The notes under the pieces: generated by a model
Database searches by the model: none
What the model saw: the letters and a program-made list of their open reading frames with translations, nothing else
What the model was told of the DNA's origin: nothing
Program-made: the position numbers and the translations under genes
Shown here: piece after piece, positions 39,322 to 48,235 of the stretch
Position numbering within the stretch: position 1 is the stretch's first letter
Layout of the letters: each line of letters opens with the position of its first letter
NCBI GenBank assembly: GCA_903822205.1
Contig: CAIJOK010000102.1
Span: forward strand, 1 to 64,000
Length of the DNA stretch: 64,000 nucleotides
Source: an uncultured beta proteobacterium
GTDB lineage: Bacteria; Pseudomonadota; Gammaproteobacteria; Burkholderiales; Burkholderiaceae_C
Direction of reading: 5' to 3'

Positions 39322-42300
39322 TCATGGTGCGCCAGACAGCCACGGGGTTAAGGCCGCCGTCAGTGTTCCGATAGCGATCGGTTTGGTCAAAAAATCATCC
39401 ATGCCCACGTCCAGACAACGCTGACGGTCTTCTTCAAAGGCATCTGCCGTCAGGGCCAAGATGGGCCGACGGGGCTTGTGGTGGTTGCTTTCCCATTGCC
39501 GAATGTGCTGTGTCGCGGTGTAGCCATCCATCACCGGCATTTGCAAGTCCATCAGGATGACATCCGCAAAGGCCCCGCAGGTCAGCGCATGGAGGGCTTG
39601 CTGGCCGTCCGTGACCAGGGTGACGGTGAGGCCCAGTTGAAGCAGCATGGACTCTACGACCACGCTGTTGACGGCGTTGTCTTCGGCCACCAGCACATGT
39701 CCGGACAGTTGGGGGTGTGGGGTGTCATGTGTGATGTCATCACGGTGGGTGCTGTCGCCCGCATGTGGGTCCGCTGTGGCCCGCTCAAAACGGCGGCAGT
39801 CCTCATCCGTCGCGACGGGTTGGGCTTGCAGCCTGAACCAAAACGTCGAGCCTTGGCGAGGCAGGCTGTGTACGCCCACCTGTCCCCCCATTGCGATGGC
39901 CAGGTGATGCACGATCGACAGACCCAGCCCTGACCCGCCAAACTGGCGTGTGGTTGAGCTGTCAGTTTGCGAGAAAGGCTTGAACAACAAGTCTTGTTTG
40001 TCGGCAGCAATGCCTATCCCTGAGTCTGTGACAGAAAACTCAAGCAGCACAGGGCCGCTGGTTTGTTCCATCTGTGTGCCCACAATGTCCACACGCCCTG
40101 CGGGGGTGAACTTGATGGCATTGCCCACCAGATTGGAGAGCATCTGGCGCAACCGGTGGGCATCAGCCTGATAACGCTGGTGGGGCGGCCCGCGCCACAC
40201 GGTGCTTAACTGCAAATGTTGGGTTTGGGCTGCACCCGCAAACAGGGTCATCACCTCGTGCATGAGGGCCTCAGGGTCAAACACCAGCTTGTCCAACTGA
40301 AATTTGCCAGCCTCGATTTTGGACAGGTCCAGAATGTCGTTGAGCAGCGTCATCAGGCTTTGCCCACTGGACAAAATGGTGCGAGCGTAGTCGCAGCGCA
40401 CACGGTCTGTCAGTTGGGGCATCAGCAGGAGCTGGGCCATTCCCAGGATGCCATTCATGGGGGTGCGAATTTCGTGACTCATCGTTGCCAAAAATCGGCT
40501 TTTGGCTTGATTGGCAGACTCGGCCATCTGGACAGCGTGTTGCAGCGCAACCTCAAACTGTTTGCGTTCTGTGACCTGTGTGCCCGTTCCACGGTAGCCC
40601 GCAAATTGGCCCGATGCGTCCAGGTACGGCACACCCGAGATGCTGACCCACCGGATGTCGCCCTGTGGGTTGCAAAACTGATATTCAAAATTTTTGAAGG
40701 GTTGGCACGCTGCCAGTTGGGCCTTGTGGGCTGCTACCCGTTCAGGGGGATTCAGTGCATGGGTTTCAAGCAGGTATGGGTGGTTTTGGCCCAGCAATTG
40801 CTCTGACGGCAGCCCAAAAACAGACTCAAAATTGCCCGAAAAATAACAAAAACAGTGCTGTGCATCGGTTTCCCAAAACCAGTCTGACGTGCTTAACGAA
40901 AAGTCGCGCCAGCGTTCTTCATCGTGCTGCAATTGTTCGGTCATGCGCTGCACGGACAGTTTGTGGTGGATGCGCTCGGTGATGTCCATCTGGGTGCCCG
41001 CCATTCGCAGCGGAGTGCCATGGGCATCGTGTTCGACGATCTGGCCACGGTCCAGTACCCACACCCAATGCCCGTCTTTGTGCCGCATACGGTGTTCACA
41101 TTCGTAGGTGGGCGTTTTGCCCTGTAGGTGGCTTTGCAATGCTGCGGTGACCACCCCCAGGTCGCTTTTATGCACCATCTGGTACCAACTGTCCGGATGG
41201 GGTTTGATTTCGTTCGTTCGGTAGCCCAGCATGGCGCAACTGCGTTCGCTTAGGACAAAGGTTTTATGGGGAATATGCCAGTCCCACATACCCAAATTGC
41301 CACCGCGCAGGGCCAGTTCCATACGCTCTTGGTGCTGGGCATCGTTTTGCCGCGTTTCAAGCAGGCGTTGATTGATCTTGGCAAACTCAGATGCAAAGCT
41401 TTTCAGACTGGTCTGTTCGCGTTTGAGCTCACGGTGCAGCGCCACCACCCTTTGCCCTGCTTGCAGACGGCCAAGCAGCACCTGCGGCCTGATGGGCGTG
41501 GACAAAAAGTCGTCCGTACCGGCGGCAAAGGCATCGACCAAAGAAGCATCCTGGTCCTGACTGGACAAGAGCACAATGTAAATGGCGCGGCCCATGGGGG
41601 ACGCTCGCAGGGCGCGGATCAACGACGGGCCGTCAAGCGGGGGCATGCCCCAGTCCACGATCATCAGGTCGAAGGACTCAGACATCGCACGGGCCAGGCC
41701 TTGCTGACGGTTGATGGCCTCTGAGCAGGTGTAACCGGCATCGCCCAGCACGGTGCTGAGCAAACTTCGCGTGACGGGGTCGTCATCGACGATCAGCACA
41801 CTGAAACCATTGTTGTGGACGATGGGGGCTGGCCGGTTGCCCGTGTGGTTGTGGGGCGTTTGCGGCACAGTCTGTGGTGCGGGCGCATTCATGAGGTCTT
41901 CAAAGTGCGGCAGGTGCTGCGAAGGCACATCCAAAAGACGACACCAATCCACCCAATCTTTGACCACCTGATCGCACAGCGCTAGCACGTCATTGGTATC
42001 CATGGACAACTGGACACCCAGCCACAAGAGACCGGCTATCAGATGGTTCCTGGTATTTTGATCTGCCATGCAGATGCCCGCAATTTTGGCAGCCAGCATG
42101 AGGGTGAGCAGCAAACGTTCAGAGCGGGATTGGGCCACCACGCCTGTGGCATCAGTTACCTCATGCAGGCGCACCGTACCCACCAGATTGTCCGGAAAAC
42201 CCCAGTCCGCCAACAGGGCCGTTGAAAGGTCGATATGGTCAAAGCCAAAGGAACTGCTTTCAAGCGCCAGCAGATCGAGGGGAGAGGCGGGGGCCTGCGC

Positions 42301-42792
42301 CAACAAACGGGCATAGTCGTCGGCAAACAGACTGGCTAAACCCAGATCACCGATCCGAGCCAACAGGCCCAGACAAAAGGCCTCGTCGCTTTGCATCAGC
42401 CGTGAAAAAGCGGTCAGGTTTTGCATGGCCGCAGCGCAAGCCAGGTTGCGAGACCAATAGGCGGGATAGTCAAAGGCCCTACAGCGGCGAGTGTTGTCGT
42501 CTTTCATCACCGAAAACCCGAGCGCCAGGCCGCGCACAGCATTCAAGCCCAAGACGCTGATGGCGCTCTTGACGGCCAGAATGGGGCGAGCACCGCGAGG
42601 GCGGCAGGCGTTGGACAGTTTGAGGATACGCGCAACCAGGGCGGGGTCTGCGGCTATGGCATGGGCCAGTTGGTCTGCCGTGGTGTCGTCGTGACGAGTC
42701 AGCTCAACCACCACCAGGGCGGGGCCTTTGGGTGAAGGCAACAGGCCCTGCGACTTGAGTTGATCAAAACAGGTTTGCAGTTTGGGGTTCAT
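39322..42792 (-). CDS. HDOD-receiver-PAS hybrid sensor histidine kinase
   Basis: This 1156-residue protein carries an unusually full set of signalling domains. They are an N-terminal HDOD domain (about 20-220), a receiver (about 335-450, phospho-Asp in MIVDWGMPPLDG), PAS (about 495-615, ending GTQMDITER), and PAS (about 635-760, ending GTQVTERKQ). HisKA (His in TMSHEIRTPMNG, about 785), an ATPase domain (about 895-1010, SGIGIAADKQDLLFKPF and GSGLGLSIV) and a second receiver (about 1035-1150, ILMDLQMPVMDG) follow. No membrane helix is seen, so it is cytoplasmic. It lacks an Hpt domain. Its start overlaps the folP stop by four bases, so translation is coupled. Output is unknown. Confidence 0.9.
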   Translation of the reverse strand: MNPKLQTCFDQLKSQGLLPSPKGPALVVVELTRHDDTTADQLAHAIAADPALVARILKLSNACRPRGARPILAVKSAISVLGLNAVRGLALGFSVMKDDNTRRCRAFDYPAYWSRNLACAAAMQNLTAFSRLMQSDEAFCLGLLARIGDLGLASLFADDYARLLAQAPASPLDLLALESSSFGFDHIDLSTALLADWGFPDNLVGTVRLHEVTDATGVVAQSRSERLLLTLMLAAKIAGICMADQNTRNHLIAGLLWLGVQLSMDTNDVLALCDQVVKDWVDWCRLLDVPSQHLPHFEDLMNAPAPQTVPQTPHNHTGNRPAPIVHNNGFSVLIVDDDPVTRSLLSTVLGDAGYTCSEAINRQQGLARAMSESFDLMIVDWGMPPLDGPSLIRALRASPMGRAIYIVLLSSQDQDASLVDAFAAGTDDFLSTPIRPQVLLGRLQAGQRVVALHRELKREQTSLKSFASEFAKINQRLLETRQNDAQHQERMELALRGGNLGMWDWHIPHKTFVLSERSCAMLGYRTNEIKPHPDSWYQMVHKSDLGVVTAALQSHLQGKTPTYECEHRMRHKDGHWVWVLDRGQIVEHDAHGTPLRMAGTQMDITERIHHKLSVQRMTEQLQHDEERWRDFSLSTSDWFWETDAQHCFCYFSGNFESVFGLPSEQLLGQNHPYLLETHALNPPERVAAHKAQLAACQPFKNFEYQFCNPQGDIRWVSISGVPYLDASGQFAGYRGTGTQVTERKQFEVALQHAVQMAESANQAKSRFLATMSHEIRTPMNGILGMAQLLLMPQLTDRVRCDYARTILSSGQSLMTLLNDILDLSKIEAGKFQLDKLVFDPEALMHEVMTLFAGAAQTQHLQLSTVWRGPPHQRYQADAHRLRQMLSNLVGNAIKFTPAGRVDIVGTQMEQTSGPVLLEFSVTDSGIGIAADKQDLLFKPFSQTDSSTTRQFGGSGLGLSIVHHLAIAMGGQVGVHSLPRQGSTFWFRLQAQPVATDEDCRRFERATADPHAGDSTHRDDITHDTPHPQLSGHVLVAEDNAVNSVVVESMLLQLGLTVTLVTDGQQALHALTCGAFADVILMDLQMPVMDGYTATQHIRQWESNHHKPRRPILALTADAFEEDRQRCLDVGMDDFLTKPIAIGTLTAALTPWLSGAP

Positions 42793-43661
42793 GCTCGGGT
42801 GCTTGCCAACACTTTCAGCGCCTGTACAGTTTCTTTGACATCATGCACTCGCACGACGTGGACACCTTTTTGGACAGCCAACAGGGACGCAACCACACTG
42901 GGTACAAGCCGCTCGTGGGCTGCAAGTGGAGGTGCGGAGGGTGTTGTCATGGTGGACAGGGATGACTTGCGCGACCACCCCACCACCAGGGCATGACCGG
43001 CAGACAGCAGCGCCCGCTGGTGCGTCAAGAGTTCAAAATTTTGGTCAGGAGTCTTGCCAAAGCCTATGCCGGGGTCGATGGCTATCCGGGAGGCATCAAC
43101 CCTTAGCGCTTGCAAACACTGCGCAGATTGCTCCAAAAACAAGAGTACCTGCGCCAGCACATGGCCTTGCATGGGCTGCAACTGCATGGTCTGGGGCTGC
43201 AAGTGCATGTGCATCAGGCAAATACCGCATGTCGGATGGGCTGCAATCACTTGCTGACCGGTCGGGCTGGCCGGATCAGCGGCGCTTGTAGGGTCATGCC
43301 AGCGCAAGGCCCAGATGTCGTTGATGATGTCTGCTCCCAGGTCAAGGGCGGCCTGCATCACGCGGGGCTTGTAGGTATCGACAGAGATGGGGACACCTAA
43401 GTGGACGGCTTGACGAACCACGGGCAAGATGCGGGCCAGCTCGTCCTCCGTACCCAGGGGCTGTGCGCCCGGACGTGAGGACTCGCCGCCCAGATCAAGC
43501 ATGTCGGCTCCATCTTTGAGCAATTGCTCGCAGCGCTGGAGTGCTGAAGAGACTTGGTTGTATTGGCCGCCGTCAAAAAAAGAGTCAGGCGTGAGATTGA
43601 CAATGCCCATTACACGCGGAACTGTCAGATCGATCTTGAAACGGGAGGTTTGCCACTGCAT
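42789..43661 (-). CDS. folP: Dihydropteroate synthase
   Basis: FolP condenses pABA with the pterin diphosphate in folate synthesis. The 290-residue TIM barrel shows MGIVNLTPDSFFDGG (about residues 19-33), DLGGESSRPGAQPL, and SVDTYKPRVMQAALDLGADIINDIWAL. IDPGIGFGKTPDQNFELL and the C-terminal VRVHDVKETVQALKVL follow. It lies 91 bases downstream of ftsH as usual, but glmM, its normal follower, is replaced by a hybrid kinase gene. Confidence 0.96.
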   Translation of the reverse strand: MQWQTSRFKIDLTVPRVMGIVNLTPDSFFDGGQYNQVSSALQRCEQLLKDGADMLDLGGESSRPGAQPLGTEDELARILPVVRQAVHLGVPISVDTYKPRVMQAALDLGADIINDIWALRWHDPTSAADPASPTGQQVIAAHPTCGICLMHMHLQPQTMQLQPMQGHVLAQVLLFLEQSAQCLQALRVDASRIAIDPGIGFGKTPDQNFELLTHQRALLSAGHALVVGWSRKSSLSTMTTPSAPPLAAHERLVPSVVASLLAVQKGVHVVRVHDVKETVQALKVLASTRA

Positions 43662-43752
43662 GAGTACAGTCTTTTCAGTTTACATACGGGCCGATGGCGG
43701 TAGATGTGGGGCAAAGATCATGACCGCTGAAGGTCAGGATGGCCTTGGCGCG

Positions 43753-45678
43753 TCAGGCGGTGCGGGGCGCAGCGCCCGTCTTGATGACCGCGACACCCCC
43801 GCTGGGGTCATCCGTTGGCGCTGGAGGTGGCGGCAAGTCGGGTGCCCAGTCCTTGGGAGGGCCTGGAATTTTGCCGGCCATGATGTCGTCGATTTGATCG
43901 CTGTCGATGGTTTCCCATTCGAGCAGGGCTTTGGCCATGGCGTGCATCTGGGATCGGTGTTCTTCGATCAATCCACGCGCCAGTGCATACTGTTCGTCGA
44001 TGATGTGGCGAATTTCGGCATCCACTTTTTGCATGGTTTCTTCGCTCATGTGGGTGGTTTTGGTGACCGACCGACCCAGAAAAAGTTCGCCTTCGTTTTC
44101 GGCGTAAACCATCGGCCCCAGGGCTTGCGTCATGCCGTAGCGCATCACCATGTCGCGAGCGATCTGCGTGGCCCGCTCGAAGTCATTGCTGGCCCCTGTG
44201 GTCATCTGGTTCATAAAAATCTCTTCAGCGATTCGGCCCCCAAATAACATGCTGATCTGGTTAAGCATGTAGTCGCGATCGTAGCTATAGCGGTCTTGGG
44301 CTGGCAGGCTCATGGTCAAACCCAGGGCGCGTCCACGCGGAATGATGGTGACCTTATGGATGGGGTCGCATTTGGGCAGCAGTTTGCCGATCAGGGCGTG
44401 GCCGGACTCATGGTAGGCCGTGTTGATGCGTTCGCTCTCAGGCATGACCATGCTTTTGCGCTCTGGCCCCATCAAAATTTTGTCCTTGGCTTTTTCAAAG
44501 TCCTGCATTTCCACCGTGCGGGCGTTTCGCCGAGCTGCCATCAGGGCGGCTTCGTTGCACAGGTTGGCCAAATCAGCCCCGCTCATGCCGGGGGTACCAC
44601 GGGCTATCAGGCCAGCGTTAACGTTCGGGTCAAGCGGAACCTTGCGCATGTGAACATTCAACACCTGCTCACGCCCGCGAATGTCTGGCAGTGTGACATA
44701 CACCTGCCGGTCAAAGCGCCCGGGACGCAAAAGGGCAGAGTCCAAAATATCAGGGCGGTTGGTCGCAGCCACCACGATCACGCCGACGTTGGTTTCAAAA
44801 CCATCCATTTCAACCAGCATTTGGTTTAAGGTTTGCTCGCGTTCGTCGTTGCCGCCGCCTAAGCCCGCACCGCGCTGGCGACCCACCGCATCGATCTCGT
44901 CGATAAAGATGATGCAAGGCGCATTTTTTTTGGCGTTTTCAAACATGTCGCGCACACGCGAGGCCCCCACGCCCACAAACATCTCGACAAAGTCTGAGCC
45001 TGAGATGCTAAAAAAGGGAACTTTGGCCTCACCGGCGATGGACTTGGCCAAGAGGGTTTTGCCGGTGCCCGGGGGGCCGACCAGCAGCAGGCCACGCGGA
45101 ATGCGCCCGCCCAGCTTTTGAAATTTGGCGGGGTCTTTCAAAAAATCAACGACTTCCATGACCTCAGCTTTGGCCTCGTCGCAGCCTGCTACATCGGCAA
45201 AAGTCACCGAGTTGGTGTTTTCGTCCAGCAGTCTGGCTTTGCTGCGGCCAAAACCAAAGGCACCGCCCTTGCCGCCTCCTTGCATCTGGCGCATGAAATA
45301 AACCCAGACACCGATCAGCAGCAACATCGGCCCCCAACTGACCAACAGGGTCATCAGCAAAGAACCTTCCTCACGCGGGCGAACGTCAAACTTGACATCG
45401 TTGGAGATCAAATCACCCACCAGCCCGCGGTCCAGGTAGGTGGCCGTCGTACGGACCTTGCGGTCGTCTTGGGTGACGGCGACGATCTCGGTGCCGCTGG
45501 GGCCTTCTTGGATGATGGCGCTTTTGATGCGCCGGCCTTTTACCTCATCCAAAAAGTCAGAGTAGCCCAAATAACTCGCGCCGCTTGCAGGGGGGGACTC
45601 AAACTGCTTGAAAATCGTGAAAAGTACCATGGCGATCACCAGCCAAACCGCCATTTTTGAAAACCATCGATTGTTCAA
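43753..45678 (-). CDS. ftsH: ATP-dependent zinc metalloprotease FtsH
   Basis: FtsH is an inner-membrane AAA+ protease degrading membrane and regulatory proteins. The 641-residue chain has two membrane helices (about residues 7-25 and 105-125) and Walker A GPPGTGKT (about 202). Walker [15 protein letters not shown], the SRH region and the zinc motif HESGH (about 425) follow. A short Pro-rich C-terminal tail replaces the longer tails of some homologues. rlmE, often directly upstream, is not present. Confidence 0.97.
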   Translation of the reverse strand: MNNRWFSKMAVWLVIAMVLFTIFKQFESPPASGASYLGYSDFLDEVKGRRIKSAIIQEGPSGTEIVAVTQDDRKVRTTATYLDRGLVGDLISNDVKFDVRPREEGSLLMTLLVSWGPMLLLIGVWVYFMRQMQGGGKGGAFGFGRSKARLLDENTNSVTFADVAGCDEAKAEVMEVVDFLKDPAKFQKLGGRIPRGLLLVGPPGTGKTLLAKSIAGEAKVPFFSISGSDFVEMFVGVGASRVRDMFENAKKNAPCIIFIDEIDAVGRQRGAGLGGGNDEREQTLNQMLVEMDGFETNVGVIVVAATNRPDILDSALLRPGRFDRQVYVTLPDIRGREQVLNVHMRKVPLDPNVNAGLIARGTPGMSGADLANLCNEAALMAARRNARTVEMQDFEKAKDKILMGPERKSMVMPESERINTAYHESGHALIGKLLPKCDPIHKVTIIPRGRALGLTMSLPAQDRYSYDRDYMLNQISMLFGGRIAEEIFMNQMTTGASNDFERATQIARDMVMRYGMTQALGPMVYAENEGELFLGRSVTKTTHMSEETMQKVDAEIRHIIDEQYALARGLIEEHRSQMHAMAKALLEWETIDSDQIDDIMAGKIPGPPKDWAPDLPPPPAPTDDPSGGVAVIKTGAAPRTA

Positions 45679-45840
45679 GCGAAACTCCTGTGGGTGCGAA
45701 CGAAGGGCGATTTTAGGCAGATGAGGCGCTGTCGTCTTCCACGGGGCTTATGCAAAACAGCCACGGCGTTGTTGCACCCATTTACCCCATCGATTTGTAC
45801 TGTCCCAGAGCAGGTAGGCCCAGCCGGGGCAATTGTGTGT

Positions 45841-45880
45841 CCATCTGGGTTCATCTGGGTTCATCTGGGTTCTTCTGGGT
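45841..45880. repeat. Four 10-base tandem repeats
   Basis: Four 10-base units differing by one or two bases (TCATCTGGGT type) run in phase from 45841 to 45880, between ftsH and the GH18-like gene. They are not coding, and no function is evident. Confidence 0.8.
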
Positions 45881-45895
45881 TCCTCAATTGTGCGA

Positions 45896-46999
45896 CTACG
45901 GGTCGTTGCCTGCGGGTGGCGGGTGGTGTTTTTCCGTGACGGCTAGGGCCTTGGCAAACGCCTGTACATAGGCCAGCGCCGGTGTCTGCGCCTGACCGTG
46001 ACATCGGGCTGAGACCTGTACTGATGCCGCAGTCGTTATCGCTGTGCAGGGAGCGTCGCGGTTCAGGGACCAAAAATGCAGGCCACCCAAGTGCTGCCTT
46101 TTTGCAAACAGGGCCAGATGGTTGGCATCGTCCAGTGTGAATACGTTGGACGGTACGTCGTTCATGCCGATCATGGGGGTGATTTCAATGTGTTCGGGCT
46201 GGATGTGATAGTCACGGGTCAAATTTCGGACCGCCAAGATGGCGGTTGCCGTCATATCGCATTGATCGGATCGAACGACACAGTTGCCAAGGTCGGCCTC
46301 GCCGTAGTTCATCACCATCAGGTTGATGAAATACCGGTGCATCGTTGGGTGGGCAATGGCCTTCATTACCCGGTGTCCGGTGGGGGTCAGACTGCCAAAT
46401 CCAGCCACGTCTGCCGTCAAGGTAAACCCAAAGCGCAGTTCAGGGTAACGCTGCGCCGCGCTGCTGACCTGCTGAACCAGGTTTTGGATGATGGTCGCAG
46501 ACGTGTGGCCTTCGATGTCAAAGTCAAAGCCTTGCAAATGCGTGGACCGGTATCGACGGATGAACGCATCCATGCCGGCCTGACTGCTGCACGTAAAGAC
46601 ACCGTCAGCGCCCCCGGTGGCAATTCGGTAGCCTATGCCGGCGCGTTGCAGGGCGGACACGTTGGCTTGCGCTATTTTTTGGGCTTCCAGTGGCCCCCAG
46701 TGCTCCTGGCCGCATTCACCGGTCGCAAAGGCCAGCGTCAGTGCCTGAATGCCTGTGGGGGGCTGACTGATGGATGCAGGGATGATGGACGGGACACCAG
46801 CAGAGAAAAAAGTGCCCGCCAGCGGCAGCCCTCCCTCAATGGCCAAATTGATGTCAAGGTACGGGCTGAAGTGAAAGTCAGACTCGTGGGGTGTCCATCG
46901 GGTTTCGCGGTGGTAAAACACCCATCCACCGGTGGCGCAAGCGATCAACACAAGGATTGCCAAGGCGTATCGCACAATGCACAGATGGATTTGGGCCAT
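45896..46999 (-). CDS. Membrane-anchored GH18-like glycosidase
   Basis: This protein of about 367 residues has an N-terminal membrane helix (about residues 10-27) that could be an anchor or uncleaved signal. The catalytic-type motif LQGFDFDIEG (DxDxE) near residue 167 is the hallmark of family 18 chitinases and related glucosaminidases. Other family features are ALTLAFATGECGQEHWG and INLMVMNYGEADLG, and HLGGLHFWSLNRDAPC near the end. The acid Glu and its Asp partners are intact. The start is uncertain; ATG 46999 places the helix near the N terminus, while 47092 would enter the region upstream of sdhC. The substrate may be chitin or a related N-acetylglucosamine polymer. Confidence 0.72.
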   Translation of the reverse strand: MAQIHLCIVRYALAILVLIACATGGWVFYHRETRWTPHESDFHFSPYLDINLAIEGGLPLAGTFFSAGVPSIIPASISQPPTGIQALTLAFATGECGQEHWGPLEAQKIAQANVSALQRAGIGYRIATGGADGVFTCSSQAGMDAFIRRYRSTHLQGFDFDIEGHTSATIIQNLVQQVSSAAQRYPELRFGFTLTADVAGFGSLTPTGHRVMKAIAHPTMHRYFINLMVMNYGEADLGNCVVRSDQCDMTATAILAVRNLTRDYHIQPEHIEITPMIGMNDVPSNVFTLDDANHLALFAKRQHLGGLHFWSLNRDAPCTAITTAASVQVSARCHGQAQTPALAYVQAFAKALAVTEKHHPPPAGNDP

Positions 47000-47234
47000 C
47001 AACAAACACCGCAAATACCGCGTGGCGATGGAACGAATTGTTTTCAAGGTTGGGGTGGCGGGCAACATGCATCCAGAGGATACATCGGTCAAAGTTGGAT
47101 TGACCGATGGTCATTGCCATAAAATTTGGGTGATCATCGCTCATGCGTCACTCATCGGTCACCCATCTGTCACTCCTCCATCACTCACAAGCGCCGTCAT
47201 CCCGGCAGTTCTTGCTTAAGCCAGAAAGATCACC

Positions 47235-47678
47235 ATGTCAGAACCAGCGGCAACGTCTGCCTCATCGCTCCCTGAGTTTCGCAACATCGAGTTGGCCAGT
47301 CTGCTGACCTACCGTTGGCCGCTTGCGTCCATGGCCTCCGGCATGCACCGCATTGCAGGTGCTTTTCTGTTTATCTTGATGCCGTTCATCGTCTGGATGT
47401 TCGACACATCGGTGTCATCCGAGATTTCATTCCTCAAGTTCAAGGCAGCCTTTACCGTCGGCCTGTTGGGTTTGCCCGGCTTTGTCTGGACGCTGGTTGC
47501 GCTGGGCCTCGTTTGGGCTGGTTTGCACCACGGGCTGGCGGGTTTGCGCCACTTGTGGATGGATGCTCACCACGCACAGATCACCAAGGACTTTGGCCGC
47601 CGGTCGGCCGCAGGGGTCATCGCCTTGACGCTGTGCTTGACTGCCGTGCTGGGGGCCAAGCTTTTTGGTCTTTACTAA
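47235..47678 (+). CDS. sdhC: Succinate dehydrogenase cytochrome b556 subunit
   Basis: SdhC is one of two membrane anchors of complex II and helps bind haem b and quinone. The 147-residue protein has three membrane helices and the family pattern RPLS-like PLASMASGMHRIAGAFLF, with the haem-region HHGLAGLRHLWMD near residue 100. ATG 47235 begins the sdhCDAB-sdhE-gltA run; sdhD follows after 35 bases. Confidence 0.93.
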   Translation: MSEPAATSASSLPEFRNIELASLLTYRWPLASMASGMHRIAGAFLFILMPFIVWMFDTSVSSEISFLKFKAAFTVGLLGLPGFVWTLVALGLVWAGLHHGLAGLRHLWMDAHHAQITKDFGRRSAAGVIALTLCLTAVLGAKLFGLY

Positions 47679-47713
47679 TCCCTGTACCCATCCCTTGTTT
47701 TCAGGAGTCTTTG

Positions 47714-48079
47714 ATGTCAGTTAATTTTGGTTCCCGTCGCTTAGTTGTCAGCGCCCATTACGGGCTGCGTGACTGGCTTTCTCAACGTCTGACGGCTGCT
47801 GTCATGGCGCTGTTTGTTGTGCTGGTCCTGGCCCGATTGGTACTTAACCAGGGAACGATCGGCTACACCCTGTGGGCTGGTATTTTTGCGCCGCAGTGGA
47901 TGAAGGCCCTGACCTTTGTGGTTTTCTTGTCTCTGTTCTATCACGCCTGGGTGGGTATGCGCAATATCTTCATGGACTACGTCAAGCCCTGCGCCATCCG
48001 GTTAGCTTTGCACACCTTTGCCATCCTGTGGCTTGCCGCCTGCATGGGGTGGGCGGTTCAGGTGTTGTGGCGGCTGTAA
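47714..48079 (+). CDS. sdhD: Succinate dehydrogenase hydrophobic anchor subunit
   Basis: SdhD is the second complex II anchor. The 121-residue protein begins MSVNFGSRRLVVSAHYGLRDW and has three membrane helices. FYHAWVGMRNIFMDYVKP carries the haem-proximal His and the quinone-site region. AGGAG lies nine bases before ATG 47714. Confidence 0.92.
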   Translation: MSVNFGSRRLVVSAHYGLRDWLSQRLTAAVMALFVVLVLARLVLNQGTIGYTLWAGIFAPQWMKALTFVVFLSLFYHAWVGMRNIFMDYVKPCAIRLALHTFAILWLAACMGWAVQVLWRL

Positions 48080-48235
48080 AAAACAGATGCCACTTAAGTG
48101 CCGTTTCAAGCACGGACGATCCCACACAACCCCACACAAGCCCGCACCCACAAGCACCCACCACCGGGCGTGCTGCCTTTTCCGTAGGTACAGGCTGCGG
48201 CCCGGTCTGGATAACTTTTAACATCACAACACACC

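Noticed and set aside
45841..45880. Tandem repeats considered as a CRISPR array.
   Set aside because: Units are 10 bases with no spacers, and no cas genes are present.
46076..47122. A 348-codon open frame on the plus strand opposite the GH18-like gene.
   Set aside because: The minus-strand protein has a membrane helix and an intact DxDxE motif, while the plus-strand frame shows neither domains nor a plausible start.
47100..47125. TTGACC and TAAAAT as a promoter for sdhC.
   Set aside because: The spacer is only 14 bases, and the sequence overlaps the possible extended start of the GH18-like gene, so I did not list it.
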